Shown here: positions 1 to 9,596 of the stretch, in pieces
Position numbering within the stretch: position 1 is the stretch's first letter
Layout: each line of letters begins with the position of its first letter
Source: Tropicimonas sediminicola
GTDB taxonomy: Bacteria; Pseudomonadota; Alphaproteobacteria; Rhodobacterales; Rhodobacteraceae
Assembly (NCBI RefSeq): GCF_900188335.1
Contig: NZ_FZOY01000001.1
Span: 558,001-622,000 of the forward strand
Length of the DNA: 64,000 bases
Reading direction: 5' to 3'
Notes under the pieces: generated by a model
The model's input: the letters and a program-made list of their open reading frames with translations, nothing else
The model's database searches: none
Told to the model about the DNA's origin: nothing
Position numbers and translations under genes: made by a program

Positions 1-637
1 GGCTCTCCCAGATCTCGTCGAAGCTGCGACCCGTGGTCTCCGCCAGCCGGGCGACGTGCTGGCGCTGGCCGTCGCTCTCGACGATGCCGGGCAGGATGGT
101 GTTGATCGTCACGTTGCGGGCGATTCCCTCGCGCGCCAGCCCGGCGCAGAAGCCCACGAGCCCCGTGCGTGCGCCGTTCGACTGGCCAAGCTCGACCTGC
201 GGGATCTTCACGCCGCGCGCGGCGATGTTGACGATCCGCCCGTAGCCGCGCGCCACCATGCCGTCGAAGGTGAGCCGGATCATCTCGATCGGCGCCAGCA
301 TCATCATGTCGAGCGCCGAGATCCAGTCCTCGCGCCGCCAGTCGCGGAAATCCCCGGGCGGCTTGCCGCCGCCATTGTTGAGCAGGATGTCCGGCTCCGG
401 GCAGGCGGCCAACGCCGCGGCGCGGCCGGCTTCCGTCGTGATGTCGGCCGTCACGGTGGCGACCTCCGCGCCGGTCTCGTCCCGGATCTCGGCGGCGGTC
501 CGTTCCAGCGCCTCGGCGCCCCGCGCCACCAGCGTCACCGCCACGCCCTCGCGGGCCAGCCGTTCCGCGCAGGCGCGGCCCATGCCCTTGCTGGCTCCGG
601 TCAGCAGCGCGTGCCGGCCGGCAATCCCCATGTCCAT
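1..637 (-). CDS. Atypical SDR-family oxidoreductase (C-terminus beyond window edge)
   Basis: This is a short-chain dehydrogenase/reductase whose 3' end runs off the window. The N-terminus has the Rossmann motif TGASKGMG and the LLNNGGG segment. Where classical SDRs have the catalytic YxxxK, it reads QSNGARTG, so the Tyr and Lys are replaced. That matches the BKR-like atypical SDR subgroup, so the reaction cannot be named. It starts 15 bases after the ABC ATPase stop and closes the minus-strand operon. It is clearly paralogous to the SDR at 16635-17414, by eye about two thirds identical, with the same MDxGIAG start; that match selects the ATG at 637 over the one at 631. Confidence 0.85.
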   Translation of the reverse strand, partial: MDMGIAGRHALLTGASKGMGRACAERLAREGVAVTLVARGAEALERTAAEIRDETGAEVATVTADITTEAGRAAALAACPEPDILLNNGGGKPPGDFRDWRREDWISALDMMMLAPIEMIRLTFDGMVARGYGRIVNIAARGVKIPQVELGQSNGARTGLVGFCAGLAREGIARNVTINTILPGIVESDGQRQHVARLAETTGRSFDEIWES

Positions 638-652
638 CTGGTCTCTCCCGTC

Positions 653-2233
653 TCAGGTTGTGCCGGTGTCCGGCAATTCCAGCACTGCGTCCTTGAGTGC
701 CTGTGTCCGCGCGTGCCGGGGCGCCGCGAAAAGGCGGTCGGTCGCGCTTTCCTCGACGATCCGGCCCAAGTCCATCACGATGACCCGGTCGCAGATCGCC
801 TGCACCACCGCGAGGTCGTGGCTGATAAAGACCATCGACAGGTCGCGCTCCCGGATCAGGCCGCGCAGAAGCTCAAGCACCTGCGCCTGCACTGACACGT
901 CGAGCGCCGAGGTGGGTTCGTCGCAAATCAGGATCTGCGGTTCCGCTGCGAGCGCGCGGGCAATCGCGACCCGCTGGCGTTGCCCGCCGGAAAGCGCGCG
1001 GGGTGTGGCCTCGGCGGCCCGTTCCGGCAATCCCACGTCCTTGAGCAGCTCCAGCACCCGCGCCTTGCGGGCGGAGGTGTCCAGCTGGGTGTGCAGTCGC
1101 AGCGGCAGGTCGAGGATGCGCCGGATCGTCCAGCTCGGGTTGAGCGAGCCGAACGGGTCCTGGAACACCGGCTGGATCCGCCGGGCGCGCAGCTTTTGCG
1201 GCAAATTCCGCATGTCCTCGCCGCCAAGCTCCACCCGGCCCTCGGTCGGGCGGTCGAGGCCGATCAGGATGCGGGCGAGCGTGCTCTTGCCGCAGCCGCT
1301 TTCCCCGACAATGCCCAGAACCTCGCCCTTCGAGAGGCTCAGCGACGCGTCCGTGAGCGCTCGGAAAGGCGTGCCGCCGAACATGCCGCGGGGAGGATAG
1401 ACCCGGCCCAGCCCATGCGCCGACAGGACCGGCGCCGCGCCGTCATGCGCCGTGGGCGGAACCGGCTGCGGCAGGCTGTCGATCAGGCTCCGGGTATAGG
1501 AATGTTCGGGCGCGGTCAGGACGCGGGCGCAGGGGCCGGTCTCGACGATCTCGCCATGTTTCATCACCGCGACGTCGTCGGCGATGCGAGCGACGACGCC
1601 GAGATCGTGGGTGATGAACAGCATCCCCAGCCCGAACTCGTCCCGCAGGCCGGCCAGCAGGTCCAGCAGCTTCACCTGTGTTGTGACGTCAAGCGCCGTG
1701 GTGGGCTCGTCCGCGATCAGGAAATCGGGCTCGCACATCAGCGCCATGGCGATCAGCACGCGTTGCCTCTGTCCGCCGGACATCATGTGCGGGTACTGGC
1801 CGAGCCGGGTTCGGGCCGAGGGGACGCCGACACGGTCCAGAAGCTCCACCGCGCGTTCCCGCGCCGCGCGCATCGACCCGCCGCGGTGCCGCCGATAGAC
1901 GGCGCAAAGCTGGTCTCCGATGGTGAAGACGGGATTGAGCGCCGTCATCGGCTCCTGGAAGATCATGGCGATCCGGTCGCCGCGGGCGTTCTGCGGCGTC
2001 GTGCCGTCGTCCAGCGCCAGCCGTTCGGCTGTCACCCGCGCGCCCGGCGGGTTCAGCCCCATGAGCGCGAGCGCAGTCATGGACTTGCCGGACCCGCTCT
2101 CGCCCACCAGCGCGAGCGTCCGGCCGGCGGACAGCGTGAAGTCGATGCCGCGCACGGCATGGACCTCGCCGATTCGCACATGCAGGTCTCGCACGGTGAT
2201 CGCGCCTGCGGCGGCGGTGGTGTCCAGGGTCAT
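653..2233 (-). CDS. Peptide/nickel-type ABC transporter, fused double ATPase (DppD-DppF type)
   Basis: A single 526-residue chain holds two nucleotide-binding domains. The first has Walker A GESGSGKS, signature SGGQRQR and Walker B LIADEP. The second has Walker A GESGCGKS, LSGGQRQR and LICDEP. It would power uptake by the two permeases encoded just upstream, acting at the cytoplasmic face. This gsiA-like fusion replaces the usual separate DppD and DppF and contrasts with the second ABC system in this window (22241-24543), where the two ATPases are separate. The start MTLDTT at 2233 overlaps the permease stop by four bases, which supports it over upstream in-frame starts. Confidence 0.93.
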   Translation of the reverse strand: MTLDTTAAAGAITVRDLHVRIGEVHAVRGIDFTLSAGRTLALVGESGSGKSMTALALMGLNPPGARVTAERLALDDGTTPQNARGDRIAMIFQEPMTALNPVFTIGDQLCAVYRRHRGGSMRAARERAVELLDRVGVPSARTRLGQYPHMMSGGQRQRVLIAMALMCEPDFLIADEPTTALDVTTQVKLLDLLAGLRDEFGLGMLFITHDLGVVARIADDVAVMKHGEIVETGPCARVLTAPEHSYTRSLIDSLPQPVPPTAHDGAAPVLSAHGLGRVYPPRGMFGGTPFRALTDASLSLSKGEVLGIVGESGCGKSTLARILIGLDRPTEGRVELGGEDMRNLPQKLRARRIQPVFQDPFGSLNPSWTIRRILDLPLRLHTQLDTSARKARVLELLKDVGLPERAAEATPRALSGGQRQRVAIARALAAEPQILICDEPTSALDVSVQAQVLELLRGLIRERDLSMVFISHDLAVVQAICDRVIVMDLGRIVEESATDRLFAAPRHARTQALKDAVLELPDTGTT

Positions 2234-3108
2234 CGGCGGGCTCCCAGGATGTCGCGCAGCCCGTCGCCCAACAGGTTGATCGAGAGCGTCAGGAAGAACA
2301 GGCATAGCCCCGGCAGGGTGATGACCCAAGGGCTGAAGAACATGAAATTCTTGCCCTCCGACAGCATCAGCCCCCAGGACGGCAGCGGCGCCTGCACGCC
2401 AAGGCCGAGGAAAGACAGCGCCGCCTCGATCAGCACCGCGTTCGCCATCTCGACGGTGGCGACCACGATCAAGGGTGCGGAGATATTGGGCAGGAGTTCG
2501 GCGGTCAGGATGTGGAAGCGCGAGGCGCCCATCGCCTGGGCCGAGGCAACATATTCGGCATTGCGCAGCTTCATCGTCGCGGTTCGGGCGACCACCGCGA
2601 ACTGGTCCCATAGCAGCAGGCCGATGACCAGCAGCACCACCGTCAGCGAGCCGCCGACGATGGAGACAATGGCGAGCGCCACCAGCACGACAGGCAGCGA
2701 AAGCCGCGTGGTGATGAGGGCGGAGATCGCGGTATCGACCCAGCCGCCGAAATAGCCCGCGACCATGCCGAGCGTGATGCCGATCAGCCCGGAGATCAGG
2801 ATCGCGCCGAAGCTGAGCGCGACGGAGATCCGCGCGCCATAGATCATGCGGCTGAGATAGTCGCGCCCCAGGGCGTCGGTGCCGAGCAGGTAGCCCGGCT
2901 CGGCGCCATCATGCCAGAACGGCGGCTTGAGACGCAGCGCCAGCTCCTGCGCATAGGGGTCGTGCGGGGCGATCAGCGGGGCGAAAACGGCGACGAGGAC
3001 GATCGCGCCGAGGATTCCGGCGCCGATCATGAAACCGAGGTGTTTGCGGACCGAGAGGCGGCGGATCGCCGGAGCGCCGGCGGTGGTGTCGGGAGAGGTA
3101 TCGGTCAT
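2230..3108 (-). CDS. ABC transporter permease, DppC/OppC family
   Basis: A 292-residue inner-membrane permease with an N-terminal cytoplasmic segment, a first membrane helix near residues 25-48, the LLGTDALGRD motif typical of OppC-type subunits, and an EAA loop (EYVASAQAMGAS) that docks on the ATPase. It pairs with the DppB-type subunit at 3105-4025. Its stop overlaps the ATPase start and its start overlaps the partner's stop, each by four bases, so the three are translationally coupled. The substrate cannot be read from the sequence. Neighbouring amidase and peptidase genes suggest a peptide-like or amide compound. Confidence 0.93.
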   Translation of the reverse strand: MTDTSPDTTAGAPAIRRLSVRKHLGFMIGAGILGAIVLVAVFAPLIAPHDPYAQELALRLKPPFWHDGAEPGYLLGTDALGRDYLSRMIYGARISVALSFGAILISGLIGITLGMVAGYFGGWVDTAISALITTRLSLPVVLVALAIVSIVGGSLTVVLLVIGLLLWDQFAVVARTATMKLRNAEYVASAQAMGASRFHILTAELLPNISAPLIVVATVEMANAVLIEAALSFLGLGVQAPLPSWGLMLSEGKNFMFFSPWVITLPGLCLFFLTLSINLLGDGLRDILGARR

Positions 3109-4025
3109 GCCTTGCTCCGGATGCGCGGGTCGAGGGCTGCGTTGGCGAGGTCGGCGAAGAGCGTCAGCAGGATGTAGATCATCGAGATCAGCAGCACGAT
3201 GGCCTGGATCACCGGCATGTCGGAGCGGCTCATCGATTGCCAGGCGAGATAACCCACGCCCTGCACCGCGAAGATCGACTCGACGACGATGGAGCCGCCC
3301 AGCATGAAGCCGAACTGCACCGCCGTGAGCGAGATCACCGGCAGCACGGCGTTGCGCAGCGCGTATTTGAACAGGATCTGTCCTTCGCCCAGTCCCATGG
3401 CGCGAGCGGTGCGGATGTAGTCGGCCTCCAGCACCTCGATCATCCCGGCCCGCACCAGCCGCATCAGCGCGGGCATGGCAAAGGAGCCGAGGGTGATCGC
3501 CGGCAGGATGAAATGGGCGAGGCTGTCGCTGCCGGAGATCGGCAGCCAGCCGAGCTTGATCCCGAACAGCAGGATCAGCAGCAGCCCGGCCCAGAAGTTC
3601 GGCACCGCCTGACCGACGACGGCGAGGGTCAGCGCCATACGGTCGAGCCAGGAATTCGCATGCAGTGCGGCCAGCACGCCGAGCGGGATGGCGATGCCGA
3701 GCGCGAAGAGCAGGGACAGGCAGGCAAGCAGTGCCGTCGCGGGCACGCGTTCGGCAATGATCTGCCCGACCGGCTCGCCGGAAAGGTAGGAGCGCCCCAG
3801 GTCGCCGCGGGCGAGATCGGCGAGGTAGCCGGCGTATTGCGTCATCAGCGGCTGGTCGAAGCCGTATTGCACGCGGATCGCGGCCAGGTCGGCGTCGGTG
3901 GCGCTGTCGCCCGCGATGCCGGTCGCGGGATCGACGGCGACATGGCTCAGCACGAAGGTGATCACCGAGATCGCGAAGACCACGAACAGCGCGAGCAGGC
4001 TGCGGCGGAAGAGGAAACCGAGCAT
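3105..4025 (-). CDS. ABC transporter permease, DppB/OppB family
   Basis: A 306-residue inner-membrane permease. The N-terminal LFRRSLLALFVVFAIS helix, the GDLGRSYLSGEPV segment and the EAA loop (EADYIRTARAMGLGEGQ) are characteristic of the DppB half of peptide/nickel importers. It forms a heterodimer with the downstream DppC-type subunit. It is separated from the binding-protein gene by 64 bases containing a strong hairpin, so it is probably translated at a lower level than the binding protein. Confidence 0.93.
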   Translation of the reverse strand: MLGFLFRRSLLALFVVFAISVITFVLSHVAVDPATGIAGDSATDADLAAIRVQYGFDQPLMTQYAGYLADLARGDLGRSYLSGEPVGQIIAERVPATALLACLSLLFALGIAIPLGVLAALHANSWLDRMALTLAVVGQAVPNFWAGLLLILLFGIKLGWLPISGSDSLAHFILPAITLGSFAMPALMRLVRAGMIEVLEADYIRTARAMGLGEGQILFKYALRNAVLPVISLTAVQFGFMLGGSIVVESIFAVQGVGYLAWQSMSRSDMPVIQAIVLLISMIYILLTLFADLANAALDPRIRSKA

Positions 4026-4045
4026 CGAAGGGTCCTTGAAACGTG

Positions 4046-4073
4046 GCGCCGGGCGGGGTGGGCCGCCCGGCGC
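4046..4073 (-). terminator. GC-rich stem-loop after binding-protein gene (attenuator/stabiliser)
   Basis: Perfect 11-bp inverted repeat (arms 4046-4056 and 4063-4073, loop GGTGGG), 17 bases after the stop of the binding-protein gene and before the permease start. There is no T-run, so it is more likely an mRNA 3'-end protector or partial terminator than a full stop. Confidence 0.7.
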
Positions 4074-4089
4074 GATATCCCTGCCGGAG

Positions 4090-5604
4090 TTAGTTCCAGG
4101 AAGCGAGGAAGAAGCGCGGCAGTTCGTCGACGTTCGGGGTGAAGTTCAGCCCGTCGGCATAGCCATAGCCCATGACGATGGTGTGCATCGGCACCCAGTA
4201 GGCCCGCTCGGTGATCTTGCCGATCACGTCGGAATAGAGCGCCTCGCGCTCCGCCTCGTCGACCGTCGTGGCCGCCTGCTGAACGAGGCCGATGATTTCC
4301 TCGTCGCGGGCGCCGTCGTTGGTCGAGCCGTCGAAGAAGTTGCCGGTGGAGGCGGAGGCGTCGCCGATGGAGAAGCTGCCCCAGTCACCGTACCAGATGT
4401 CCACGTTGCCTTCGCGCCAGGCGGAGAAGGAGGCGCGGGCCTGAAGCATCTCTAGGTCGGCCTCGATCCCGACGGCGGCGAGGTAGCTCTGCACGGCCTC
4501 GGCGCGAGCGCGGTCACGGTAGGAGTTCATCCGGACCTTGAACCCCTCGCCATATCCCGCCTCGGCCAGAAGCGCCTTGGCCTTCTCGGGGTCGTATTCG
4601 TAGGTGGTCGCAGCCTCGGTCACGCAGCCGAACTGCGCGGGGTAGCAGGGCACGTCGATCACCTCGCCGTCTCCGCCCACAAGGTTGGCGACGATGGTGT
4701 CGCGGTCGATGGCGTGGTTTACGGCGCGGCGCACGCGTTCGTCCTTGAAGGGCGAGTCGGGGTTGGCGCGCCCGGCGGCGTCCATGCCGATCATCGCGAT
4801 CCGCATCGTCGAGCCGAGCTCGGCCCGGAGGTGGGGCAGGGTGCCGAGCTGGGCGACCTGGTCGGCCGGCACGTTCCAGATCCATTCCACGCCGCCGCCG
4901 ATGAGTTCGGCGATCCGGGTGGCGGTGTCGGGGATGATGCGGAAGGTCAGCGTGCCGATGGCCGGCGTGCCCTTGCCGCCGCCTTCGTAATAGCCCTCGT
5001 AGGCCGTCAGCGTGTAGCTGTTGCTGTCGCCCGGCGTGAACTTGTAGGGGCCGGTGCCGATCGGGGCCTGACCGAATTCCTGCAGGCCGACGCTCTCGAC
5101 GTAGTCCGAGGGATAGATCGGCAGCGATCCGGAGACGAATTCCAGCGCCGCGGGGAACGGCTCCTTGGAGACGATGCGCACGGTCATTGGGTCGACGGCC
5201 TCGACCTTGTCGATCCAGCTCACCGACGCCTGCGAGCGCGCCCCGGATTCCGGGTCGGCGTAGTGGTTGAGGGTCCAGACGACGTCGTCGGCGTTGAACT
5301 CCGAGCCGTCGTGGAAGGTCACGCCCTCGCGCAGCTTGAACTCCCAGGTCAGGTCATCCACCCGGCTCCATTCGGTGGCCAGCAGCGGTTCGAACTCGAA
5401 GGTTTCCGGGTTGCGGTAGATCAGCATGTCGAACAGGTGCCGGGTCATGACCACGCCGTCGCGCGAAGTCGAGATGTAGCCGTCGAAGCTCGGGAGCTCC
5501 TCGCCCATGCCGATGGTCAGGCCGTTGTCGGCTGCACCGGCCAGCACCGGGCCAGCAAGCAGGCCGATGCCGGCGGCAAGCGGGCAGAGTTTGCGGAAAT
5601 TCAT
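4090..5604 (-). CDS. ABC transporter substrate-binding protein, family 5 (peptide/nickel type)
   Basis: A 504-residue periplasmic binding protein. Residues 1-25 form a Sec signal peptide (MNFRKL..., hydrophobic core LAAGIGLLAG, then AGAA). The mature part has the SBP_bac_5 layout, including the FKLREGVTFHDGSEFNADDV segment that is near-diagnostic for oligopeptide/dipeptide binders. It delivers substrate to the DppB/DppC pair. The ligand is not deducible; the operon's hydrolases suggest an amide- or peptide-containing molecule. The ATG at 5604 follows an AGGAGACGACC-type ribosome site; longer in-frame extension upstream lacks coding sense. Confidence 0.92.
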   Translation of the reverse strand: MNFRKLCPLAAGIGLLAGPVLAGAADNGLTIGMGEELPSFDGYISTSRDGVVMTRHLFDMLIYRNPETFEFEPLLATEWSRVDDLTWEFKLREGVTFHDGSEFNADDVVWTLNHYADPESGARSQASVSWIDKVEAVDPMTVRIVSKEPFPAALEFVSGSLPIYPSDYVESVGLQEFGQAPIGTGPYKFTPGDSNSYTLTAYEGYYEGGGKGTPAIGTLTFRIIPDTATRIAELIGGGVEWIWNVPADQVAQLGTLPHLRAELGSTMRIAMIGMDAAGRANPDSPFKDERVRRAVNHAIDRDTIVANLVGGDGEVIDVPCYPAQFGCVTEAATTYEYDPEKAKALLAEAGYGEGFKVRMNSYRDRARAEAVQSYLAAVGIEADLEMLQARASFSAWREGNVDIWYGDWGSFSIGDASASTGNFFDGSTNDGARDEEIIGLVQQAATTVDEAEREALYSDVIGKITERAYWVPMHTIVMGYGYADGLNFTPNVDELPRFFLASWN

Positions 5605-5651
5605 GTGGTCGTCTCCTGTTGAACTGAAAAAGGGCCTTCCTGCGCCGTTTA

Positions 5652-7151
5652 TTATGATTTTTCCGTGTCTTGCCCGGAGTTCCTCCGGGTGCCGGCGGGC
5701 GGACGCAGCGCCCTCCGGTACGGCAATCTGGTCAGGTCCATGGTCACGCGGCCGGGCGCGTCGACATGGAGGATCTCGCGGGCCATCTCCTGGTAGGCGC
5801 CGCGGAAATGGACGGAACTTTTCACCGCGAGGAACGGCAGTTCTGCCGGTTCGATCCCAAGGTGGCGGATCAGCGCGGGCTCGGAAGCCTGCATCCGCCC
5901 GGCTGCGACGATGACCTGAACGCCGTTGCGCTCGAGCAGCACCACCCGTCCCATGTCGATCGCGTTGCCGGAATACATCGGCCCCTGTCCGGTGAAGCGC
6001 CCGTCTCCGAGGCGGCACACACGCCAGGGCCCAGGCACCGGTGCGCCGGTCTCCGGATCGGATCTGCCGCCGAGGTCGACGTCGATCTCCGCTCCCGGCC
6101 CGGCCGCCCTGGCGGCGGCGACGGCCTCCGCATCGGCGATGTGGACGAGGAGCGCGCCGTCGAGGCCTGCGTCGACCATCGCCTGCAGCAGGCCGGTCGT
6201 GTCGTTCGTGCCGCCGCCGCCGGGGTTGTCCTGCACATCGGCGAGCACGACGGGGCCGGGACCGGGAGGCACGGCGCGGGCCGCGGCGATGGCCTCTGCC
6301 GGGGGCAGGATCGGTGCGGCGAACTCCGCCTCGGCGGCGGTCCAGAGCGCGAGTTGCGCCTCGGCAAGAGCCTCGGCCGTGGCCGCATCGGGCGCGTAGG
6401 CGGCGATGGCCGGGCCGGCGCTGGCGATATCGGCCAGCGGAAAGCCGAGCGTCAGCGTTACGTCCCGCCCGTCGCCTCCGGCTTCCTGCGCCGCTCGGTA
6501 GAGGCGGCAGACTGGCTCCGCCCCGGTCGCCTGCGCCGTCAGCGGGAGCAGGAACGGCACTTCGCGGAACGCGGCGGCGGGACGGGGCGCCCCGTTGACG
6601 AAGCTGATCAGGCGGCGCATCGCCCGGGCGCCCGTCTCCGACATGTCCACATGCGGATAGGTGCGGTAGGCGTCGAGGAAATCCGCGCAGGAGACCATGC
6701 GCTGCGTCAGGTTGGTGTGCAGGTCGAGTGACACCACGATCGGCAGATCGGGACCCACGAGGTCCCTGACGGCCGCGATGATCGCCCCCTCCGCATCCTC
6801 CTCCTCGGTCGTGGCCATCGCGCCGTGGAGTTCCAGGAACACGCCGTCGAGCGGCAGCGCGGCGCGGAGTCCGTCGAGGATCTCGTCGCGATAGCCTTCG
6901 AAGGCCGCGTGGTCCACGGGGGCGGAGGGCAGGGCGATGGCCCAGAAGATCGGGACCGGCGTGCCGCCTGCGGCCTGCAGAGCAGCCAGCGCTCCGGCCG
7001 AGGGCACAGCGGTGCCAGGCAGGCGCTCCAGCAGTTCCTCGCCCCGGCTCAGGCGTGGCCAGCCGAACGGGGTTCCGAAGGCTTCGGCCGTGGTAACTCC
7101 GGGCGAAAAGCTGTTGGTTTCGTGTTGAAATCCGACGATTGCGATCCTCAT
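5652..7151 (-). CDS. M81-family metallopeptidase (MlrC/DUF1485-like)
   Basis: A 499-residue protein of the MlrC family, named for the enzyme that degrades linear microcystin peptides. Visible family motifs are GFQHETNSFSPG at the N-terminus, LELHGAM, SLDLHTN, YPHVDMSETG and a Gly-rich QDNPGGGGTNDTTG segment. The His/Asp residues in these are the expected zinc ligands. No signal peptide is seen, so it acts in the cytoplasm on imported material. The start at 7151 overlaps the amidase stop by four bases. Many M81 proteins in proteobacteria sit beside peptide ABC importers, as here. The true substrate is unknown. Confidence 0.88.
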   Translation of the reverse strand: MRIAIVGFQHETNSFSPGVTTAEAFGTPFGWPRLSRGEELLERLPGTAVPSAGALAALQAAGGTPVPIFWAIALPSAPVDHAAFEGYRDEILDGLRAALPLDGVFLELHGAMATTEEEDAEGAIIAAVRDLVGPDLPIVVSLDLHTNLTQRMVSCADFLDAYRTYPHVDMSETGARAMRRLISFVNGAPRPAAAFREVPFLLPLTAQATGAEPVCRLYRAAQEAGGDGRDVTLTLGFPLADIASAGPAIAAYAPDAATAEALAEAQLALWTAAEAEFAAPILPPAEAIAAARAVPPGPGPVVLADVQDNPGGGGTNDTTGLLQAMVDAGLDGALLVHIADAEAVAAARAAGPGAEIDVDLGGRSDPETGAPVPGPWRVCRLGDGRFTGQGPMYSGNAIDMGRVVLLERNGVQVIVAAGRMQASEPALIRHLGIEPAELPFLAVKSSVHFRGAYQEMAREILHVDAPGRVTMDLTRLPYRRALRPPAGTRRNSGQDTEKS

Positions 7152-8609
7152 TCCGCCGCCATCGCGTCCGACCGGAAGGGGAAGCTGGGACGTTTCCATT
7201 CGCGGCTGGCCTCAAAGGCACGGGCGGCGCGCAGGACGAGGTCGTCACTGAACGGTGCGGCCACGATCTGCAGCCCGAGCGGCAGGCCACCGGGCAGGCC
7301 GCTTGCCGGGTCCGGCCGCGTGAGTCCGCAGGGGATGCTGGCCGCCGGCTGGTGGGTCATGTTGAAAACGAAGGTGTAGGGCGACCAGATATCGCCGTCG
7401 ATCTGGTACCAATGCGCGTCCTTCGGCTCCGGCCCGGCGCCGATCGGCAGCGGCGGCACCGCCATGGTCGGGCAGATCAGCAGGTCGTAGGTCTCGTGGA
7501 AGGCCCGCATCCGGGCCGCGAGCGCCTCGCGGGTGCCGAGCGCGGCGATGTAGGCATCGGTGTCATAGGCCTCGGCCTGATCGAGCACGCGCGCGACCAG
7601 CTCGTCCATCTCGTCGCGCGCCTGGCTGGCGCCGTTCGCGCGATATGTCGCGGCGCGATTGCAGATCCGCAGGCAGTCGTAGGCCGGGAACAGCCCGGAG
7701 AGATCGGGATCGGCCTCTTCCACCGTGGCGCCGAGGGCCGCGAAGGTGGCCGCGGCCGCGTCGCAGGCTTCCCGTACCTGGATATCCGGGGAGCGGATGC
7801 CGAGGCCGGGGCTGTAGGCGATCCGCAGCCCGGCGACGCCGTCTTCGGGCCCCGCTGCCAGCATCGCTTCGAGCCGCGGCAGCGAATAGGGATCGCGCGG
7901 GTCCGGCCATGGCGGCGAGCAGCATCGCCCCCTCGCTCACACCCCAGCTCATCGGGCCGGTATGGCCGAGGATGCCCGCCGCGCTGGGCGGCCAGTTGGC
8001 GACCACGCCGAAGCTGGGCTTCAGCCCGAAACAGCCGCCGAAGCTCGCCGGCATGCGGATAGAGCCCGCCGCGTCGTTGCCGACGGCCAGCGTGCCGACG
8101 CCCGCGGCCAGATGCGCCGCCGCGCCCATGGAAGAACCGGAACAGCCATAGCCGAGGTGCCAGGGCGAGCGGGTGTCGCCGGTCAGCGGGCTGCGGGAAT
8201 AGGGGCTGCCGCCGAACTCGGTGGTCGTGCTTTTGCCATAGAGCACTGCCCCCTGTGCGCGGAGCCGTGCCACGGAGGGCGCGTCGGTGTCCTGCGGCGC
8301 GTCCGGATCGGTTGTGCGGGAGCCCTTGCGCGTGGGCATGCCCTTGGTGAGCAGCATGTCCTTGATCGACACCGGCACGCCATCGAGAGGGCCTAGCGGC
8401 TCGCCCATGGTGAAGCGGTCCTCCGCGGCCCGGGCCTGCGCCAGCGCGCCGTCGCGGTCGACATGGACGAAGGCGTTGATCGAGGGCTCCACCGCGTCGA
8501 ACGCGGCGAGCACGGCCTCGGTCACCTCCACGGGGCTCAGCCGCCGGGCGCGATAGGCCTCGGCCAGCAGGTCGGCGGGGATCGTGGCGAGGTCTGTCGT
8601 GTCGGTCAT
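7148..8609 (-). pseudogene. Amidase-signature hydrolase interrupted by a frameshift
   Basis: The N-terminal reading frame (from ATG at 8609) encodes an amidase-signature enzyme with Lys83 (SIKDML), cis-Ser159 (CSGSSMG) and nucleophile Ser183 (NDAAGSIRMPA). The Ser-Ser spacing of 24 is as expected for the Ser-cisSer-Lys triad. The frame is lost near 7905 after LLAAMAGP. The rest of the family sequence, from DPRDPYSLPRLEAMLAAG to the natural C-terminus AMAAE, continues in another frame. The breakpoint looks like loss of five bases from a GGCCGG-type repeat. Either the gene is a recent pseudogene or this is an assembly error. Overlaps of four bases with both neighbours show it belongs to the operon. 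Confidence 0.82.
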
Positions 8610-9466
8610 GGGGCTTTCCCGGAAAGGTCGGTCGTGGAGGCGCCGGAGGCGTGGCGCGCGAGGAAGTCGTCGATCAGCCGGATGCAGGCCTCCGGGGCCT
8701 CCAGCTGCGGCATGTGCCCGATGCCGTCCAGCAGGGTCAGGCGGGCGTCGGGCAGCGCCTCGGCGATGGCCCGGGATTCGGAGGGCGGGCAGACGCTGTC
8801 ATGCGTGCCGGTTACGAGGGCCACGGGCATCGTCAGCGCGGGCAGGTCGCCGCGGCGATCCCAGCCGATGGAGCCGTTCAGCGCAGAGAGGTAGCCATCG
8901 CGGCGAAGCGCCTGGAAGTCGGCCGAAAGCGCAGTGCGGGCGGCCTCCGGGGCATCCGGGGCGAGCACGCTGTCGGCAACGCGCGCCGCGATCTCGGGGG
9001 TGACGGTCTCGCCGTCGAACATGGCGCGTCGCCGGCCGAGATAGATCTCCCGCTCCGCCTCCGTCATATGCGCCAGGTGCGCGGCCTGCGCCCCCGAAAG
9101 CACCAGCCCGGCAAAGCGCTCCGGCGCGCGGCAGGCGGCCTCGATCAGGATGCGGCCGCCCATGGAATGGCCGACGGCGATCACTCGCTCGAGATCCAGT
9201 AGATCCAGAAGTGCCAGCAGATCGTCGGCGAAATCGGCCATGCCCGCGACGGTCGGCCCATGGCTGCCGCCATAGTTCCGCGCATCCCAGCAGAGGGTGG
9301 TCGCGCGGGTGGTCAGCCCGTCGGCGATAGGGGACCATTGGCCGGAATGACCGCCGATCCCGTGCAGGAACAGCACCGCAGGTCCCGCGCCGGCCGTCCG
9401 GCACCGCAGCTCCGTGCCCGAGGGCAGTCGAAAGGTTCGCTGTTCTGAAACTGGGAAATCCTGCAC
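8606..9466 (-). CDS. Alpha/beta-fold hydrolase
   Basis: A 286-residue alpha/beta hydrolase: oxyanion segment HGIGG (35-39), nucleophile elbow GHSMGG with Ser101, Asp222 in GTHDSVCPP, and His250 in GIGHMPQLEAP. Size and motifs suit an esterase, lactonase or C-C hydrolase; the substrate is not evident. It is the first gene of the minus-strand operon and overlaps the amidase gene by four bases. It is transcribed divergently from a LysR regulator that probably controls it. Confidence 0.9.
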   Translation of the reverse strand: MQDFPVSEQRTFRLPSGTELRCRTAGAGPAVLFLHGIGGHSGQWSPIADGLTTRATTLCWDARNYGGSHGPTVAGMADFADDLLALLDLLDLERVIAVGHSMGGRILIEAACRAPERFAGLVLSGAQAAHLAHMTEAEREIYLGRRRAMFDGETVTPEIAARVADSVLAPDAPEAARTALSADFQALRRDGYLSALNGSIGWDRRGDLPALTMPVALVTGTHDSVCPPSESRAIAEALPDARLTLLDGIGHMPQLEAPEACIRLIDDFLARHASGASTTDLSGKAP

Positions 9467-9596
9467 CGGGTCGCCTTGTTCGTACCGGGCGCATGTTGTG
9501 GGCCGGACTCCATGCTGTCAAATTCCAAAATATGGTAATGTCATGCGTAAATGTTATGGTCTGGTGGGAAGTGCAAGCTGGAAAGGCGCGGCAGGG
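9467..9596. promoter_or_regulatory. Divergent control region between hydrolase operon and LysR gene
   Basis: A 130-base gap between divergent starts, much richer in A+T than its surroundings at 9515-9560. It contains an imperfect dyad at 9522-9539 (ATTCC, seven A/T bases, GGTAAT), a plausible LysR site or promoter core. No exact -10/-35 pair can be assigned with confidence. Confidence 0.45.

Noticed and set aside
653-6731. Numerous long open frames antisense to the ABC and peptidase genes
   Set aside because: They are Arg/Gly/Ala-rich shadows caused by high GC content, lack ribosome sites and family motifs.
4090-7290. Very long minus-strand open frame of over 1,000 codons running through the binding-protein and M81 genes
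   Set aside because: Only its 3' part (the binding protein from 5604) is protein-like; the upstream part is an out-of-frame Arg-rich reading of the M81 gene.
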